A stretch of DNA of 10,103 nucleotides from an uncultured Collinsella sp. (GTDB taxonomy: Bacteria; Actinomycetota; Coriobacteriia; Coriobacteriales; Coriobacteriaceae), in assembly GCA_959027945.1 (NCBI GenBank), contig CAUFRO010000057.1, positions 1 through 10,103 of the forward strand, written 5' to 3'. The stretch's first letter is position 1; each line of letters opens with the position of its first letter. Of this stretch, positions 7,371 through 10,103 are shown piece by piece. The notes beneath the pieces are model-generated. The model made no database searches and had not been told where the DNA came from. It was given only the letters and a program-made list of their open reading frames with translations. The translations under genes and the position numbers were made by a program.

Positions 7371-7376
7371 AAAAGA

Positions 7377-7600
7377 AACATATAACAGCCCTGATGAAGG
7401 GGGTGGCTATGTTATCCTTCTCAGACGGGTGAAATCTTGGGTTTTGGGTTGCAGTTCCAAGGTAGACAAACGTTTTTCCCTGCACCAACGTGTGGTGAAG
7501 AACGGAAGAAGCCGGTAGTGCAAGCCGAAAATTCAAGAATTCAATAAGCAGCGGTGTGAGAGAGCGCCGCATTACACGTAACTAGGAGCGTGGTTACACA
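7377..7600 (+). other. Long pflB leader with hairpin and possible 7- or 12-codon mini-ORF
   Basis: About 220 bases separate the proposed transcription start from pflB. At its 5' end ATAACAGCC (7382-7390) pairs with GGC-TA-TGTTAT (7405-7415, two-base bulge). The loop holds AAGGGGG, a good ribosome site, and an ATG at 7409 opens MLSFSDG-stop (7409-7432). An in-frame ATG at 7394 would give 12 codons. Further short stems are CTTGG/CCAAG and CACCA/TGGTG. No known riboswitch was recognised. The pflB ribosome site AGGAG (7584-7588) is 12 bases from the ATG, a rather long spacing. Confidence 0.4.
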
Positions 7601-9652
<2,052 letters not shown>

Positions 9653-9653
9653 C

Positions 9654-9678
9654 TATTGTTAGTGCTATAATAACAATA
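9654..9678. promoter_or_regulatory. Inverted repeat TATTGTTA-N9-TAACAATA enclosing an extended -10
   Basis: Arms at 9654-9661 and 9671-9678 are perfect 8-bp inverted repeats. Between and into the right arm lies TGCTATAAT (9663-9671), an ideal extended -10. No good -35 is present. A regulator bound to this palindrome would directly block the promoter. The element would allow the small glycyl-radical subunit to be transcribed separately from the large one. This is a sequence-based inference. Confidence 0.55.
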
Positions 9679-9694
9679 ACGATTACTGATTAGC

Positions 9695-9714
9695 GCGCCG
9701 GTTTCGGCCGGCGC
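9695..9714 (+). other. GC-rich hairpin in the pfl intercistronic gap
   Basis: GCGCCGG (9695-9701) pairs with CCGGCGC (9708-9714) around a 6-nt loop. No T-run follows (CTATTAATCG), so it is not a standard terminator. It could protect the 3' end of the large-subunit mRNA, or slow polymerase and adjust the ratio of the two subunits. Confidence 0.55.
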
Positions 9715-9723
9715 CTATTAATC

Positions 9724-9730
9724 GAAGGAG
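9724..9730 (+). promoter_or_regulatory. Ribosome binding site of the small PFL subunit
   Basis: GAAGGAG lies seven bases before the ATG at 9738. This dedicated strong site argues that the small subunit is a genuine, separately translated protein and not the remnant of a broken pflB. Confidence 0.8.
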
Positions 9731-9737
9731 ACACATT

Positions 9738-9989
9738 ATGAAGGTTTCTGAAGTTTCCGAGACCCAGGCCGATAACCTGGTCCACATGCTCGACGCTTAC
9801 GCCGAGAAGGGTGGCCACCACCTGAACATCAACGTCTTCAACCGTGAGACGCTGCTCGACGCTCAGGCTCACCCCGAGAAGTACCCGCAGCTGACTATCC
9901 GCGTTTCCGGCTATGCCGTGAACTTCCACACGCTCACCAAGGAGCAGCAGGACGAGGTCATTTCGCGTACCTTCCACGACAAGTTCTAA
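9738..9989 (+). CDS. Stand-alone glycyl-radical domain, small subunit of split pyruvate formate-lyase (GrcA-like)
   Basis: This 83-aa protein matches the C-terminal end of PFL. Residues 13-20 (NLVHMLDA) match E. coli NLAGLMDG, 25-36 (GGHHLNINVFNR) match the next conserved block, and PEKYPQLTIRVSGYAV (46-61) carries the radical Gly at G58 (E. coli Gly734). The end, LTKEQQDEVISRTF (66-79), is also conserved. Only about the first 12 residues are unrelated. E. coli GrcA (YfiD) is a similar spare-part domain, but it is longer (about 127 aa, with a different N-terminus) and accompanies a full-length PFL. Here the neighbouring PFL lacks the domain, so this is best read as an obligate second subunit, activated by PflA to carry the radical and insert it into the barrel. 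Automatic pipelines may label it GrcA. It follows the large subunit by 85 bases and has its own ribosome site and possibly its own promoter. Confidence 0.93.
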   Translation: MKVSEVSETQADNLVHMLDAYAEKGGHHLNINVFNRETLLDAQAHPEKYPQLTIRVSGYAVNFHTLTKEQQDEVISRTFHDKF

Positions 9990-10054
9990 AGGGGTTTAAC
10001 TCCTGCAGGATTGCCGGGGCTGTTTGGGCTACCTCCCAAAACGTCCTCGGACAT

Positions 10055-10097
10055 GCAAAGAGGCTCGCTGCGCACTTTGTGCGGCGAGCCTCTTTGC
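10055..10097 (+). terminator. Strong hairpin after the split pfl genes
   Basis: GCAAAGAGGCTCGC (10055-10068) pairs perfectly with GCGAGCCTCTTTGC (10084-10097). A two-base bulge leads to an upper stem CGCAC/GTGCG with a TTT loop. The CTCTTT at the base of the descending arm could act as a U-rich exit. A long T-run is not seen before the window ends. The near symmetry could make it bidirectional. A smaller stem, TTTGGG/CCCAAA, lies at 10023-10040. Confidence 0.68.
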
Positions 10098-10103
10098 GTC
10101 CTG

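Noticed and set aside
9654..9678. CRP, FNR or Rex operator
   Set aside because: The half-sites (TGTTA/TAACA) and 9-bp spacing do not match the established consensus of these families, so no regulator is named.

Overview
The window is GC-rich, its genes are tightly packed, most start sites follow strong AAGGAG-type ribosome binding sites, and it carries an anaerobic fermentation enzyme. Together this suggests a high-GC, anaerobic Gram-positive bacterium. A gut coriobacterium such as Collinsella fits best, but that is an inference from gene content and style, not a database match.

Layout: (1) Positions 1-24 may be the last codons of a gene running in from the left. They are followed by a convergent spacer with small hairpins, a 21-bp palindrome, and the terminator of the next operon. 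(2) Positions 4969 down to 298, minus strand, form a three-gene operon with overlapping stops and starts: a MarR-type regulator, then the two halves of a heterodimeric ABC exporter. The 789-aa half has a degenerate ATP site and a large insert after its first membrane helix. The 618-aa half has the canonical catalytic residues. The likely logic is a regulator controlling its own efflux pump. (3) A 290-bp divergent spacer leads to two plus-strand genes, a short-chain dehydrogenase/reductase and a 2-keto-3-deoxygluconate permease (KdgT family). This looks like a small sugar-acid uptake and oxidoreduction unit. (4) After a terminator there is a spacer of about 390 bp with a probable promoter, operator-like palindromes and a leader of about 220 nt. 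It precedes pyruvate formate-lyase.

The most notable feature is that pyruvate formate-lyase is encoded in two pieces. A 683-aa protein (7601-9652) carries the barrel and the Cys-Cys active site but stops before the glycyl-radical domain. A separate 83-aa protein (9738-9989) consists almost entirely of that missing domain, with the RVSGYA radical motif. The 85-nt gap holds an extended -10 promoter inside an inverted repeat, a GC-rich hairpin without a U-tract, and a good ribosome binding site, so the small subunit could be made independently. The two pieces add up to 766 aa, about the size of one normal PFL. The palindrome TGTTA-N9-TAACA in this gap recurs exactly near the left end of the window and in degenerate form twice upstream of the large subunit, which suggests a shared regulatory site. 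No PFL-activating enzyme or formate channel lies in the window.
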